Of a DNA stretch of 10,896 nucleotides, positions 1 to 6,819 are shown in pieces. The DNA is from Campylobacterota bacterium (GTDB lineage Bacteria > Campylobacterota > Campylobacteria > Campylobacterales > Sulfurovaceae), in the NCBI GenBank assembly GCA_015488875.1, contig WFMX01000130.1, positions 1 to 10,896 of the forward strand, read 5' to 3'. Position 1 is the stretch's first letter; the number at the start of each line of letters is the position of its first letter. The translations under genes were made by a program, and so were the position numbers. The notes beneath the pieces were generated by a model. It was not told the DNA's origin. It did no database searches and was given only the letters and a program-made list of their open reading frames with translations.

Positions 1-1269
1 CAGTAGTATCAATATCGCAGATATGATGTATTGGGGTATGAGAAACGCTAGCGGTGCCTCTCTTACGCACTCCAAACTCTTGCTTGTTGGATGACCTAGA
101 TATATACCATATATGAGCTTGTAGATATACAAAAATGCACTAGCACCAGCGAACATCATAGCTGATAGTATCAGTAGATTGCCACCCTCTAGTAGAGATG
201 TGTATATGAGAAACTTAGATGCAAAACCTGCAAGAGGTGGCATACCAGCCAATGCAATGATGCCTATGAGTAGCAATACAAATGATTGTGGCATGCGATA
301 TATCAATCCACCTAGTTCACTAAACTTGGCTCTAGATGTGACATATATGATACCCGCAACATTGATAAATAGTAGTAGCTTGACTAGTGTGTGTATGAGT
401 GAGTGGTACAATGCACCACTCATACCATCAGCCAACGACAAAGCAGTCACTATGTAGCCTAGTTGCGCTATGGACGAGTAAGCAAGTAGTCTCTTTACAC
501 TATCTTCATTGAGAGCTTTAAAGGCTGCTATGATGGATGTGGCTACACCTACTATAGCTAGGATGTACCCTACTACGCCAGACGATATATCTACTGCGTA
601 TACTACGAAGATGATAAGGGCATATACCCCCATCTTGGAGACTACGGCAGAGAGAAATGGTGTAAATAGATTATGCGATTGTTCGTAACTGTCCACTAGC
701 CAATAGTGAAAGCCTATAGCTCCTATCTTGATAAAGATACCAAAAAGCATCAAAGATACAAAGAGTATACTCATACCTATAGATAATTTTGCCAATCCTT
801 TATATGCGTCTACATAGAGAAAGCTATCTGCCGATGAGTATAGTATCACTATGGCAGCTAGTAGACTCATAGCTGATGACATAGCAAAAATTATATATTT
901 GATGAGGGCTTCGCGACTTAGTGTATATGAGAGCAGGAAGTATGTACTGATACTCATCACCTCCCAGCCTACAAAAAATAGAAGATAATCTCTAGCATAG
1001 AGTATCAAAAATAGTGAAGCTACAAGTAGATAAAATAGGAGATGAAAAGTCTTGGATACTCTATATCTGAAACCAAATATAGAGATGATGACAAAAGAGA
1101 ACGCTACCAAAATGGCAAAGAAATTTGCCAAATGTGTAGCCTCCAATGCCACCACTACGCCGTCTATCCCTACTGTAGAGAGATCAAATTGCCAACTATG
1201 TGACTCACCAAATAGTGAAGTGACAAACCATAATGTACATAGCGAAATAATAAGTGTCAATAGCCTCAT
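1..1269 (-). CDS. Second MrpD/NuoM-like proton-conducting antiporter subunit (partial, 3' end beyond window)
   Basis: The reading frame is open for 423 codons from the ATG at 1269 to the window edge, so the C-terminus is missing. It is a multi-spanning membrane protein of the proton-translocating antiporter family shared by complex I NuoL/M/N and Mrp A/D (Proton_antipo_M type). Visible hallmarks are the membrane glutamate E103 in FFVGWEVMSISTYFLL, lysine K181 in FGIFIKIGAIGFHYWLVDSY, K212 in SAVVSKMGVYAL, the helix-8/9 region KALNEDSVKRLLAYSS (about 250-265), K297, and GMPPLAGFASKFLIY with K352. These match the ionisable residues of the proton path, so it looks functional. The start overlaps the mrpD stop as ATGA and has a good AGGAG seven bases upstream. 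It resembles MrpD, MbhH or HyfB more than the NuoL half of MrpA, but the exact subfamily cannot be fixed from this fragment. Confidence 0.9.
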   Translation of the reverse strand, partial: MRLLTLIISLCTLWFVTSLFGESHSWQFDLSTVGIDGVVVALEATHLANFFAILVAFSFVIISIFGFRYRVSKTFHLLFYLLVASLFLILYARDYLLFFVGWEVMSISTYFLLSYTLSREALIKYIIFAMSSAMSLLAAIVILYSSADSFLYVDAYKGLAKLSIGMSILFVSLMLFGIFIKIGAIGFHYWLVDSYEQSHNLFTPFLSAVVSKMGVYALIIFVVYAVDISSGVVGYILAIVGVATSIIAAFKALNEDSVKRLLAYSSIAQLGYIVTALSLADGMSGALYHSLIHTLVKLLLFINVAGIIYVTSRAKFSELGGLIYRMPQSFVLLLIGIIALAGMPPLAGFASKFLIYTSLLEGGNLLILSAMMFAGASAFLYIYKLIYGIYLGHPTSKSLECVREAPLAFLIPQYIISAILILL

Positions 1270-2720
1270 TTGCCAGCTCCTAAAAGTGTAGATATATATA
1301 GTGAATTATCCAGCATCATATGCGAAGCTTGATCTATATATGGAGATATGATCCAAGGTGCTACACCCACAACTACCAAGATAAGTATCAGCAGTGAGAG
1401 TATAGACTTTTGGATAAGGGATGTAGGTAGAGGTTTTCTCTCAGACTCCCTATCCAATAGTAATCCAACCAACTTGAAGTAATAAACACTCTCTATAACT
1501 GAGGCTATGATGATGATAGTCAATGGTAAAAACTCAGCACTCACAGCAAAGCTCTTGAGTGAAAGAAACTTACCTGTGAAGCCTAGGAGTGGAGGTAGTC
1601 CTAGTAGTGACACCATAGCTACTATAAAGATCGTCACTACAAATGGTGATTTGATATGTCTAAGAGTCGATATATCTACGCTACCACTACTGTGTTCTAT
1701 GATGGTGATAGTCAAAAATATAGCCAATTTGGCTATGGAGTGAGCTATCACTATAAATATAGCAGCCGTCACTGCACTACTACTCTCTAGTGTCAAGGTA
1801 GAAAATATAAAACCGATCTGACCTAATGATGAATAGGCAAATATCCGTTTGAGATTGGTCTGCTTGAGTGCTACTGTCTCTGCCACTATCATAGTGATAG
1901 CACCTACCATCACTAGAAATGAGCCGTACTCTCCACTAGGTATAAATAGATAAAAGATATGAAAAAAGACAAATAGATAAGCCTTGACTACTATAGATGA
2001 GAAGAGTCCATTGACCAGAGTAGATGAACCCTCATATACATCAGTCACCCAAAAGTTGAGAGGAAATATCTCCACTTTGAAGCCAAAGCCGATAAAGAGC
2101 AACATAGATATGAGAAGCTTCATCTCACTAGGTAGTGTCATAAATCTCTCGCTCAATACCGCTAAGTTGAGAGAGCCTAGATGTATATATATCAAAGCTA
2201 TAGCAAATACTAAAAATATAGATGCTATCATACCAGTGATGAGATATTTGATACCAGCCTCATATGCTTTGGCTGATCCCTCATAAGCACTCAATATATA
2301 TGCACTTATACCTGCAATCTCAAAGAATACATATATATTGAATATATCGCTACTTAGTACCAAGCCTATGGCTGATGCTAGTAGCATGTTTATCAAAATG
2401 AAAAATTTATTCTCATCCTTGTATGGTTTTGTTCTTCTAATATCTAAATAGTATATAGAAAATAGTGACATCAATAGTGTAAAAAGAAGCACGAATGCTA
2501 CAGATACCTTGTTGGCTACTAGAGAGATACCTAATGGTGGATTGATAGCTATCACTTCTACTACACTGTTGGGCATAGATATCATGCTGTATGCCAAGTA
2601 AAGCAGAGCTAATTGCATGATAGCAGAGCTGTATGCTACACTATTTTTGCCAAATCTACTCAATATAGGTACTGCAAAACCAAAGAGAAGAGGAAGTGCT
2701 ATAAAATAGATACTACTCAT
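1266..2720 (-). CDS. mrpD: Na+/H+ antiporter subunit D (MrpD/MnhD)
   Basis: A 484-residue hydrophobic protein with about 14 membrane segments, the usual size for MrpD. It is one of the ion/proton-translocating subunits of the Mrp complex in the inner membrane and is homologous to complex I NuoM/NuoN. Key residues are E134 in NIYVFFEIAGISAYIL (the helix-5 glutamate), K215 in GFGFKVEIFPLNFWVTDVY (the helix-7 lysine), K246 in SSIVVKAYLF, the motif TNLKRIFAYSSLGQIGFI near 288-305, K331, and GLPPLLGFTGKFLSLK with K384. All expected charged residues of the proton path are present. Its start overlaps the mrpC stop as ATGA, and its own stop overlaps the next antiporter gene the same way, pointing to translational coupling. 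The upstream Shine-Dalgarno is weak (GAGAG). A NuoM/HyfB-type label is possible, but the neighbours favour MrpD. Confidence 0.95.
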   Translation of the reverse strand: MSSIYFIALPLLFGFAVPILSRFGKNSVAYSSAIMQLALLYLAYSMISMPNSVVEVIAINPPLGISLVANKVSVAFVLLFTLLMSLFSIYYLDIRRTKPYKDENKFFILINMLLASAIGLVLSSDIFNIYVFFEIAGISAYILSAYEGSAKAYEAGIKYLITGMIASIFLVFAIALIYIHLGSLNLAVLSERFMTLPSEMKLLISMLLFIGFGFKVEIFPLNFWVTDVYEGSSTLVNGLFSSIVVKAYLFVFFHIFYLFIPSGEYGSFLVMVGAITMIVAETVALKQTNLKRIFAYSSLGQIGFIFSTLTLESSSAVTAAIFIVIAHSIAKLAIFLTITIIEHSSGSVDISTLRHIKSPFVVTIFIVAMVSLLGLPPLLGFTGKFLSLKSFAVSAEFLPLTIIIIASVIESVYYFKLVGLLLDRESERKPLPTSLIQKSILSLLILILVVVGVAPWIISPYIDQASHMMLDNSLYISTLLGAGK

Positions 2721-3103
2721 CGTCTCATCTCTCTCATCTTATCTATATCTGTAATGCCTGTAAGCTTGTAATACTCTATAGCAAAGCTCATGCCAAGTGC
2801 AAAAACTGCCATACCTATGACGATAGCTGTCAATATCATAGCATGAGGTATAGGGTCATTCATACCCACAAACTTCTCAAATCCATCACCAAGTATAGGG
2901 GCGGTGTATCCTTTGACAAAAGTACTCCCTACAAAGAGTAAAAAGATGGATATCTCCATGATGGATATGGAGATAAAGATCTTGATGATATGTTTTTGTG
3001 ACAATAATCCAAACAGACCAACAAAAAAGAGTGCCATAGAGCCAATAAGCACTATGCTATCTATCACCTCTTTTTGGTTGAGATAGGTAAATATATCACT
3101 CAT
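2717..3103 (-). CDS. mrpC: Na+/H+ antiporter subunit C (MrpC/MnhC, NuoK-like)
   Basis: A protein of 128 residues with three predicted membrane segments, the NuoK-like subunit of the Mrp antiporter (Oxidored_q2 family). The family signature DPIPHAMILTAIVIG lies at 83-97, and a membrane glutamate, E50 in SIMEISIF, matches the conserved NuoK/MrpC acidic residue. An in-frame GTG at 3109 would add two residues, but it overlaps the AAGGAG ribosome binding site, so the ATG at 3103, five bases after that site, is the likely start. The gene overlaps the end of the MrpB gene by 8 bases and its stop overlaps mrpD as ATGA. The C-terminus is short and basic (KMREMRR), as expected of a cytoplasmic tail. 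Confidence 0.93.
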   Translation of the reverse strand: MSDIFTYLNQKEVIDSIVLIGSMALFFVGLFGLLSQKHIIKIFISISIMEISIFLLFVGSTFVKGYTAPILGDGFEKFVGMNDPIPHAMILTAIVIGMAVFALGMSFAIEYYKLTGITDIDKMREMRR

Positions 3104-3803
3104 TATCACTCCTTTTGAGAAGATTTTGGACTATCATGCTCATCTCACTACCTACCTTTATCCCCACTATAATATATATGAGTGGTATGATACCACCGCT
3201 TACGAGCATACCCATCTGAGATATATCATGTGGTATGAAATTGCCCAAGAAATTATCTAGTATCCACAATCCCATCAAACCTATGATGACATACGATACC
3301 CCTGCTAGTGTCTCAAAAGCAGATATCACGCTATGGGATAGTTCAAAATCTTGATGAGATATCAGCAGTAGTAGAAAAGCACTCGCTACTATGACACCAC
3401 CCTGAAATCCACCACCTGGACTTAGATGACCATAGACCATCACATAGATACCAAATAGTATGATGATAGGGAATAGTAGTTTTGATGCTGTCTTTAGGAT
3501 GAAGCTACTCTCTACCTTGTGGTGATGTTCTGAGTGTGAACTGAGAACAAGACCTATGCCTAGTGAAGCTATAAACAGTACTGCTATCTCTCCTAGAGTA
3601 TCAAATCCACGAAAATAGACCACTACAGTAGTGACTGCATTGGCTACACCATCTTGTGAATTTATCTCTAGCAGTTTCTCTCCTGCTCTTTTGACAGATT
3701 GTGGCATATTGTGTAACATTATATTGAGTATAGTGATAGCCAATAATGCACTAAGACCCAAGCCACTATAAGTCTGGACGGCTACATCTCTTTTTAGATT
3801 CAT
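3096..3803 (-). CDS. mrpB: MbhE-MrpB fusion: antiporter subunit with MrpA C-terminal segment joined to MnhB domain
   Basis: A 235-residue membrane protein made of two recognisable parts. Residues 1 to about 90 match the last segment of MrpA (MbhE of archaeal hydrogenases): one N-terminal helix, then NAVTTVVVYFRGFDTLGEIA at 55-74 with D68 and E72, followed by a membrane segment. Residues about 100-225 are a MrpB/MnhB domain with LLFPIIILFGIYVMVYGH, the signature SPGGGFQGGVIVA at 128-140, and further membrane helices. In classical Mrp operons the first part is the C-terminus of MrpA and MrpB is separate; in Mbh they are MbhE and MbhF. A stretch rich in His/Glu (SHSEHHHKVESS, about 89-100) joins the halves. 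The start has AAAGG seven bases upstream and overlaps the preceding stop as ATGA. Other annotations might call it simply MnhB. Confidence 0.9.
   Translation of the reverse strand: MNLKRDVAVQTYSGLGLSALLAITILNIMLHNMPQSVKRAGEKLLEINSQDGVANAVTTVVVYFRGFDTLGEIAVLFIASLGIGLVLSSHSEHHHKVESSFILKTASKLLFPIIILFGIYVMVYGHLSPGGGFQGGVIVASAFLLLLISHQDFELSHSVISAFETLAGVSYVIIGLMGLWILDNFLGNFIPHDISQMGMLVSGGIIPLIYIIVGIKVGSEMSMIVQNLLKRSDNE
3109..3114 (-). promoter_or_regulatory. Ribosome binding site of mrpC (decides the start)
   Basis: AAGGAG on the minus strand lies inside the end of the MrpB gene, five bases before the ATG at 3103. It rules out the GTG that begins within this motif as the start codon. Confidence 0.7.
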
Positions 3804-4039
3804 CTTGAAGCCTTTAGATGTTTGAGTGCCATCAAAAATATAACACTACTGATACCTGCACCTATCACTGCTTCTGTCAATGCGACATCTGGTGCTTGAA
3901 ATATAAAAAATAGTACAACAGAACCTAGTCCAACACCCATAGATAAGACTATGGAGTCAGCTAATCTCTTCTCTACTATCGAAGCAAAAGCTACTATGAT
4001 GATAGCTATAAATGATCCAAGTATGACTATGCCTATCAT
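3800..4039 (-). CDS. MbhD-like (DUF4040) antiporter subunit, equivalent to part of MrpA C-terminus
   Basis: A 79-residue hydrophobic protein with two or three membrane segments. The motif FQAPDVALTEAVIGAGISSV at 47-66, with D51 and E56, is the signature of the DUF4040/MbhD family, which forms an internal part of the C-terminal half of full-length MrpA and is a stand-alone subunit in archaeal Mbh/Mbx complexes. Here it is stand-alone. The start overlaps the mrpG stop as ATGA and is preceded by GAGGAG about five bases upstream; its stop overlaps the MbhE-MrpB gene as ATGA. It probably packs beside the MbhE part of the next gene product as the lateral helix bundle of the antiporter. It is too small to transport ions alone. 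Confidence 0.9.
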   Translation of the reverse strand: MIGIVILGSFIAIIIVAFASIVEKRLADSIVLSMGVGLGSVVLFFIFQAPDVALTEAVIGAGISSVIFLMALKHLKASR

Positions 4040-4365
4040 TGCGACTCCTCTTTGTAGTCTCTGAGTTCATCTATATCTTTCGGGTTTACATGTGGCACTC
4101 CTGCCTTGTGAGAGGCTCTAGCGATGACAGATGATGATAGGGGATTTGTCAAGAGTATAAAAGCACCTAGTAGCAGTAGCTTCAACGCCCAAGTCGGTTC
4201 CAAGCAGATGGCACCTGATATCACCAATATAGTACCCATAGTAGGACTCTTTGCTCCTACATGCATACGACTATATATGTCTGGCATACGAAGCAATCCT
4301 ATGGCACTGATGATGAAAGCCACCATGCCTAGTACAATAAACAGATACCCAAGATATGTCAACAT
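4036..4365 (-). CDS. mrpG: Na+/H+ antiporter subunit G (MrpG/MnhG)
   Basis: A 109-residue protein with three membrane segments, matching the MrpG/PhaG family in length and motifs: GLLRMPDIYSRMHVGAKSPT at about 23-42, and TNPLSSSVIARASHKAG near 73-89, the family pattern ending in an A-R-A type segment. The hydrophilic tail (about 90-109) is charged and cytoplasmic. MrpG is a small structural subunit needed for assembly of the Mrp complex. The ATG follows the mrpF stop codon with no intervening base, and AGAGGGG lies seven bases upstream inside mrpF, so translation is probably coupled. Its stop overlaps the DUF4040 gene as ATGA. Confidence 0.94.
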   Translation of the reverse strand: MLTYLGYLFIVLGMVAFIISAIGLLRMPDIYSRMHVGAKSPTMGTILVISGAICLEPTWALKLLLLGAFILLTNPLSSSVIARASHKAGVPHVNPKDIDELRDYKEESQ

Positions 4366-4614
4366 CTATATACCCCTCTCTATATATCTACCAAAGATGG
4401 TAGTACCTAAAAATCCTATAAGCCCAAAGACTAAGGCAACATCAAGATATATACTTCTCTTGAAATATATGGACAAGAGAACCAAAAGAGATACTGCCAT
4501 CACACTGATCACATCAAAAGCAATAACTCTATCGCTAAGATCTGGCCCTTTGAGTAGACGGATCATACTCAACGACATGGCAAATAGTAGCATAATTGTT
4601 ATAATTTCTATCAT
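4366..4614 (-). CDS. mrpF: Na+/H+ antiporter subunit F (MrpF/MnhF)
   Basis: A small protein of about 82 residues with three membrane segments, belonging to the MrpF/PhaF family. The family core is visible as RLLKGPDLSDRVIAFDVIS with its conserved membrane aspartate, followed by YLDVALVFGLIGFLGTTIFG. Three tandem start codons are possible: GTG at 4620, ATG at 4617 and ATG at 4614. AAAAGG at 4621-4626 sits six bases from the last of these, the best spacing, so 4614 is chosen; the alternatives add one or two residues. It is the first Mrp gene and begins just after the gdhA stop, so it is probably read from the same transcript. MrpE, which often precedes mrpF, is not here. Confidence 0.93.
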   Translation of the reverse strand: MIEIITIMLLFAMSLSMIRLLKGPDLSDRVIAFDVISVMAVSLLVLLSIYFKRSIYLDVALVFGLIGFLGTTIFGRYIERGI

Positions 4615-4620
4615 CATCAC

Positions 4621-4626
4621 CCTTTT
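4621..4626 (-). promoter_or_regulatory. Ribosome binding site of mrpF
   Basis: AAAAGG on the minus strand lies in the short gap after the gdhA stop codon. Its spacing of six bases to the ATG at 4614 favours that codon over the GTG and ATG just upstream. No room is left here for a separate promoter. Confidence 0.6.
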
Positions 4627-4629
4627 GAG

Positions 4630-6021
4630 TTATATGCCCTCTGCAATCATTGCATCTGCCACTTTTTTGAAGCCTGCGATATTGGCACCATCTACATAGT
4701 TGCCCTTTACGCCATACTCATTGGCAGTATATGCTACACGATTACATATCTCTATCATAGTCTCTTTGAGCCTAGCATCCACTTCATCAAAACTCCATCT
4801 TCTCATCTGTGCATTTTGACTCATCTCAAATCCACTCACAGCTACACCACCAGCATTGGCCGCTTTTGCAGGAGCAAAACATATCTCCTTCTTCAAGAAG
4901 TGGTTGATAGCCTCTGTGGATGATGGCATATTGGCACCTTCCGATACGCACTCACAACCATTTTTGACAAGTGCCTTAGCATCTTTGAGGGTCAACTCAT
5001 TTTGAGTAGCACAAGGGAAAGCAGCATAACACTCTATGTTCCATACTGCATGACCACCTTTTGGATACTCAGATACTGGGATAAACTCAGATTCTGGATG
5101 CTCCTTGATATACTCTGCCAATGATACTCTACGATTGAACTTGAGGTCTTTAAGTAGATCTAGGTCTACACCTCTAGCATCATATACAGTACCTGTAGAG
5201 TCTGTACAAGTGACAGGTATAGCTCCTAGGTGATATAGCTTCTCTATAGCATGTAGTGCTACATTGCCTGCACCACTGACTACACATATTTTATCTTTGA
5301 GAGGCTCTCTCTTCTCTAGCTCTAGCATCTTTTCTGTAAAGTATATGACTCCGTATCCTGTAGCTTCAGGACGCATGAGTGAACCACCAAAGAAAAATGG
5401 CTTTCCAGTCAATACACCATCAAAGCTAGATGTAATCTTCTTGTATTCACCAAAGAGATAACCTATCTCTCTAGCACCTACACCTATATCGCCAGCTGGT
5501 ATATCCACTCTAGCACCTATGAATTTATGCAACTCTTTCATAAAAGCAGAACAAAATCTCATCACTTCAAAGTCACTCTTACCTTTGGGGTCGAAGTCTG
5601 AGCCACCCTTGGCACCACCTATAGATAGACCTGTAAGGGCATTTTTGAGTATCTGTTCAAATCCTAAAAATTTCAAGATACCTTCATTGACTGATGGGTG
5701 AAACCTCAGACCGCCTTTGTATGGCCCGAGTGCATTGTTGAACTGTACTCTATATCCTGTGTTGACTTGGACATGACCGCTATCATCAAACCACTCTACT
5801 TTAAATTTGATAATCCTATCTGGATTGATAAGCCTCTTGACGATAGCATTATTTTTGTACTTTGAATCAGTCAAATATAGTGGTGTTATAGACAATAGCA
5901 CCTCTTCCATTGCTTGGAAAAATACATCATCCTCTGCACAATTTGGATTGCGTAGTGTTGCTATGTACTCTTTAGCCTTATCCATCACATCTTTGTCAAT
6001 TTTGTTTGCTTTTTTAGCCAT
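4630..6021 (-). CDS. gdhA: NADP-type glutamate dehydrogenase
   Basis: A 463-residue cytoplasmic enzyme that reductively aminates 2-oxoglutarate with ammonium to give glutamate. Length and motifs fit the hexameric bacterial NADP-dependent class (EC 1.4.1.4). The N-terminal substrate domain has GPYKGGLRFHPSVN (99-112, with K102), K126, and the active-site loop SIGGAKGGSDFDPKGKS (133-149) with catalytic K138; DIPAGDIGVGAREIGYL (173-189) follows. The C-terminal nucleotide domain has SGAGNVA (249-255), and CVSEGANMPSSTEAI (358-372) is also typical. All catalytic residues appear intact. AAGGA stands about seven bases before the ATG. The gene follows the 198-residue protein by 26 bases and precedes mrpF by nine, with no visible terminator on either side, so it is likely part of one long transcript. 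The NADP preference is inferred from the subfamily. Confidence 0.97.
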   Translation of the reverse strand: MAKKANKIDKDVMDKAKEYIATLRNPNCAEDDVFFQAMEEVLLSITPLYLTDSKYKNNAIVKRLINPDRIIKFKVEWFDDSGHVQVNTGYRVQFNNALGPYKGGLRFHPSVNEGILKFLGFEQILKNALTGLSIGGAKGGSDFDPKGKSDFEVMRFCSAFMKELHKFIGARVDIPAGDIGVGAREIGYLFGEYKKITSSFDGVLTGKPFFFGGSLMRPEATGYGVIYFTEKMLELEKREPLKDKICVVSGAGNVALHAIEKLYHLGAIPVTCTDSTGTVYDARGVDLDLLKDLKFNRRVSLAEYIKEHPESEFIPVSEYPKGGHAVWNIECYAAFPCATQNELTLKDAKALVKNGCECVSEGANMPSSTEAINHFLKKEICFAPAKAANAGGVAVSGFEMSQNAQMRRWSFDEVDARLKETMIEICNRVAYTANEYGVKGNYVDGANIAGFKKVADAMIAEGI

Positions 6022-6047
6022 TTTCTTATCCTTTTAATTTATTTGTT

Positions 6048-6644
6048 CTATCTTAAGATCAATCTACCTGCTGCTTCACCATTGATCTCCTCGAAAGCGA
6101 CCTCGGCATCCACTGCTGGCTTATGATCTCTCAATACGGAGGTAAGATTACTAGCGACGAGACCATAGTTCCTACCTATAGGAAATATTATCTCTTTTAT
6201 CTTTCTGTTTGTAATGGTATCTGCCAATGCATTCAATATGGAGTTGTATGCATTCTCGTTTGTGATATATTGGAGATAGTAGTCATTCATCACTTTGATA
6301 TTGCCAATCCAAGCGATCTTTTCATCATTGGTCAAGTTGCTGTTGTTCTCAATATTGTCTGTATATTTTAATATCAACTCTTTGGTTTGTGCTTCACGAT
6401 TACTGAAGATTTCATCTATATCGTGGCAATACATCTTTAACATCTCTGCCATCTGCATACCATTCAATTCCTGATATTTAAAATTTGCTAACTCAACAAT
6501 TTCCTTATCTTCATGTTGCTCAATCAATGCCTCCAATAACTCTATAGCGGAGTTGATTAGAGTATATTTATCTGGTTTGTTTTGGTCGAACGAAACTCCA
6601 TGTTGCGAGACTATCGGTTCAGCACCTACATATTTCAATTCCAT
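6048..6644 (-). CDS. Hypothetical soluble protein, 198 residues, first gene of the gdhA-mrp unit
   Basis: I do not recognise the family. The protein has 198 residues with no signal peptide or membrane segment. After a short N-terminal strand region (MELKYVGAEPIVSQHGVSF) it looks almost wholly alpha-helical and acidic, with leucine/isoleucine-rich amphipathic helices at about 27-55 and 60-95, and further helices to about 170. There is a single cysteine (C73 in KMYCHDIDEIF) and no obvious catalytic or metal-binding motif. The coding status is supported by AAAGGA before the ATG, a strong promoter upstream, and the full-length frame. Leucine is mostly TTG/TTA and CTA is nearly absent, unlike the genes on either side, which may reflect a different history. 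Position directly upstream of gdhA suggests, but does not show, a link to nitrogen or osmotic physiology. Confidence 0.85.
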   Translation of the reverse strand: MELKYVGAEPIVSQHGVSFDQNKPDKYTLINSAIELLEALIEQHEDKEIVELANFKYQELNGMQMAEMLKMYCHDIDEIFSNREAQTKELILKYTDNIENNSNLTNDEKIAWIGNIKVMNDYYLQYITNENAYNSILNALADTITNRKIKEIIFPIGRNYGLVASNLTSVLRDHKPAVDAEVAFEEINGEAAGRLILR

Positions 6645-6664
6645 ACCATTTCCTTTGTGGTTTT

Positions 6665-6697
6665 GTTGATTATAGCAAATATAGCATAATCATCAAC
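6665..6697. promoter_or_regulatory. Imperfect dyad overlapping the promoter, possible operator
   Basis: The left arm GTTGATTATAGC (6665-6676) is mirrored by GCATAATCATCAAC (6684-6697) with small insertions between the arms. The dyad spans the -35 to -10 region, where a bound repressor would block RNA polymerase. No known regulator box is recognised, and part of the symmetry could simply come from promoter-like AT-rich sequence. Confidence 0.35.
6669..6696 (-). promoter_or_regulatory. Predicted sigma-70-type promoter of the hypothetical gene-gdhA-mrp unit
   Basis: On the minus strand TTGATG (6696-6691) is separated by 16 bases from TATAAT (6674-6669), which is preceded by TGC, making an extended -10 element. 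Transcription would start near 6662, giving a leader of under 20 bases that carries the AAAGGA ribosome binding site. This is the best promoter match in the window and the only one visible between polA and the left edge. Confidence 0.7.
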
Positions 6698-6735
6698 TTT
6701 ATTGAGAGCTATTTAAAGCCTCAACCTAGTGCCAA

Positions 6736-6749
6736 GTGTAAATTTACAC
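6736..6749. promoter_or_regulatory. Perfect 14-bp palindrome GTGTAAATTTACAC, possible regulator binding site
   Basis: GTGTAAATTTACAC reads identically on both strands. It lies in the non-coding space between polA and the hypothetical gene, about 40 bases upstream of the -35 element, a position suited to an activator or a second repressor site. It is not followed by a T-run, so it is not an intrinsic terminator. The regulator cannot be named from the sequence. Confidence 0.4.
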
Positions 6750-6819
6750 GATTTATCAGTAGCTTTTTGACTGCCCACACTACCACTTGTATGATTTTAC
6801 TTATTGATAAATACCTCTA

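Noticed and set aside
1052..1291. Plus-strand frame at the junction of the two antiporter genes
   Set aside because: It overlaps the ATGA junction and the conserved N-terminus of the downstream antiporter gene on the other strand, and its translation shows no family features.
4124..4699. Long plus-strand open frame (191 codons) across mrpG, mrpF and the end of gdhA
   Set aside because: It is antisense to three well-supported genes, has a serine/isoleucine/proline-rich sequence without family features, and lacks a convincing ribosome binding site. It is a by-product of the codon bias of the opposite strand, as are the other plus-strand frames.
6751..6812. Inverted repeat ATTTATCA (6751-6758) and TGATAAAT (6805-6812) after polA, considered as a terminator
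   Set aside because: The arms are AT-only apart from one pair, 46 bases apart, and no T-run follows on the minus strand. It is likely chance in AT-rich sequence.
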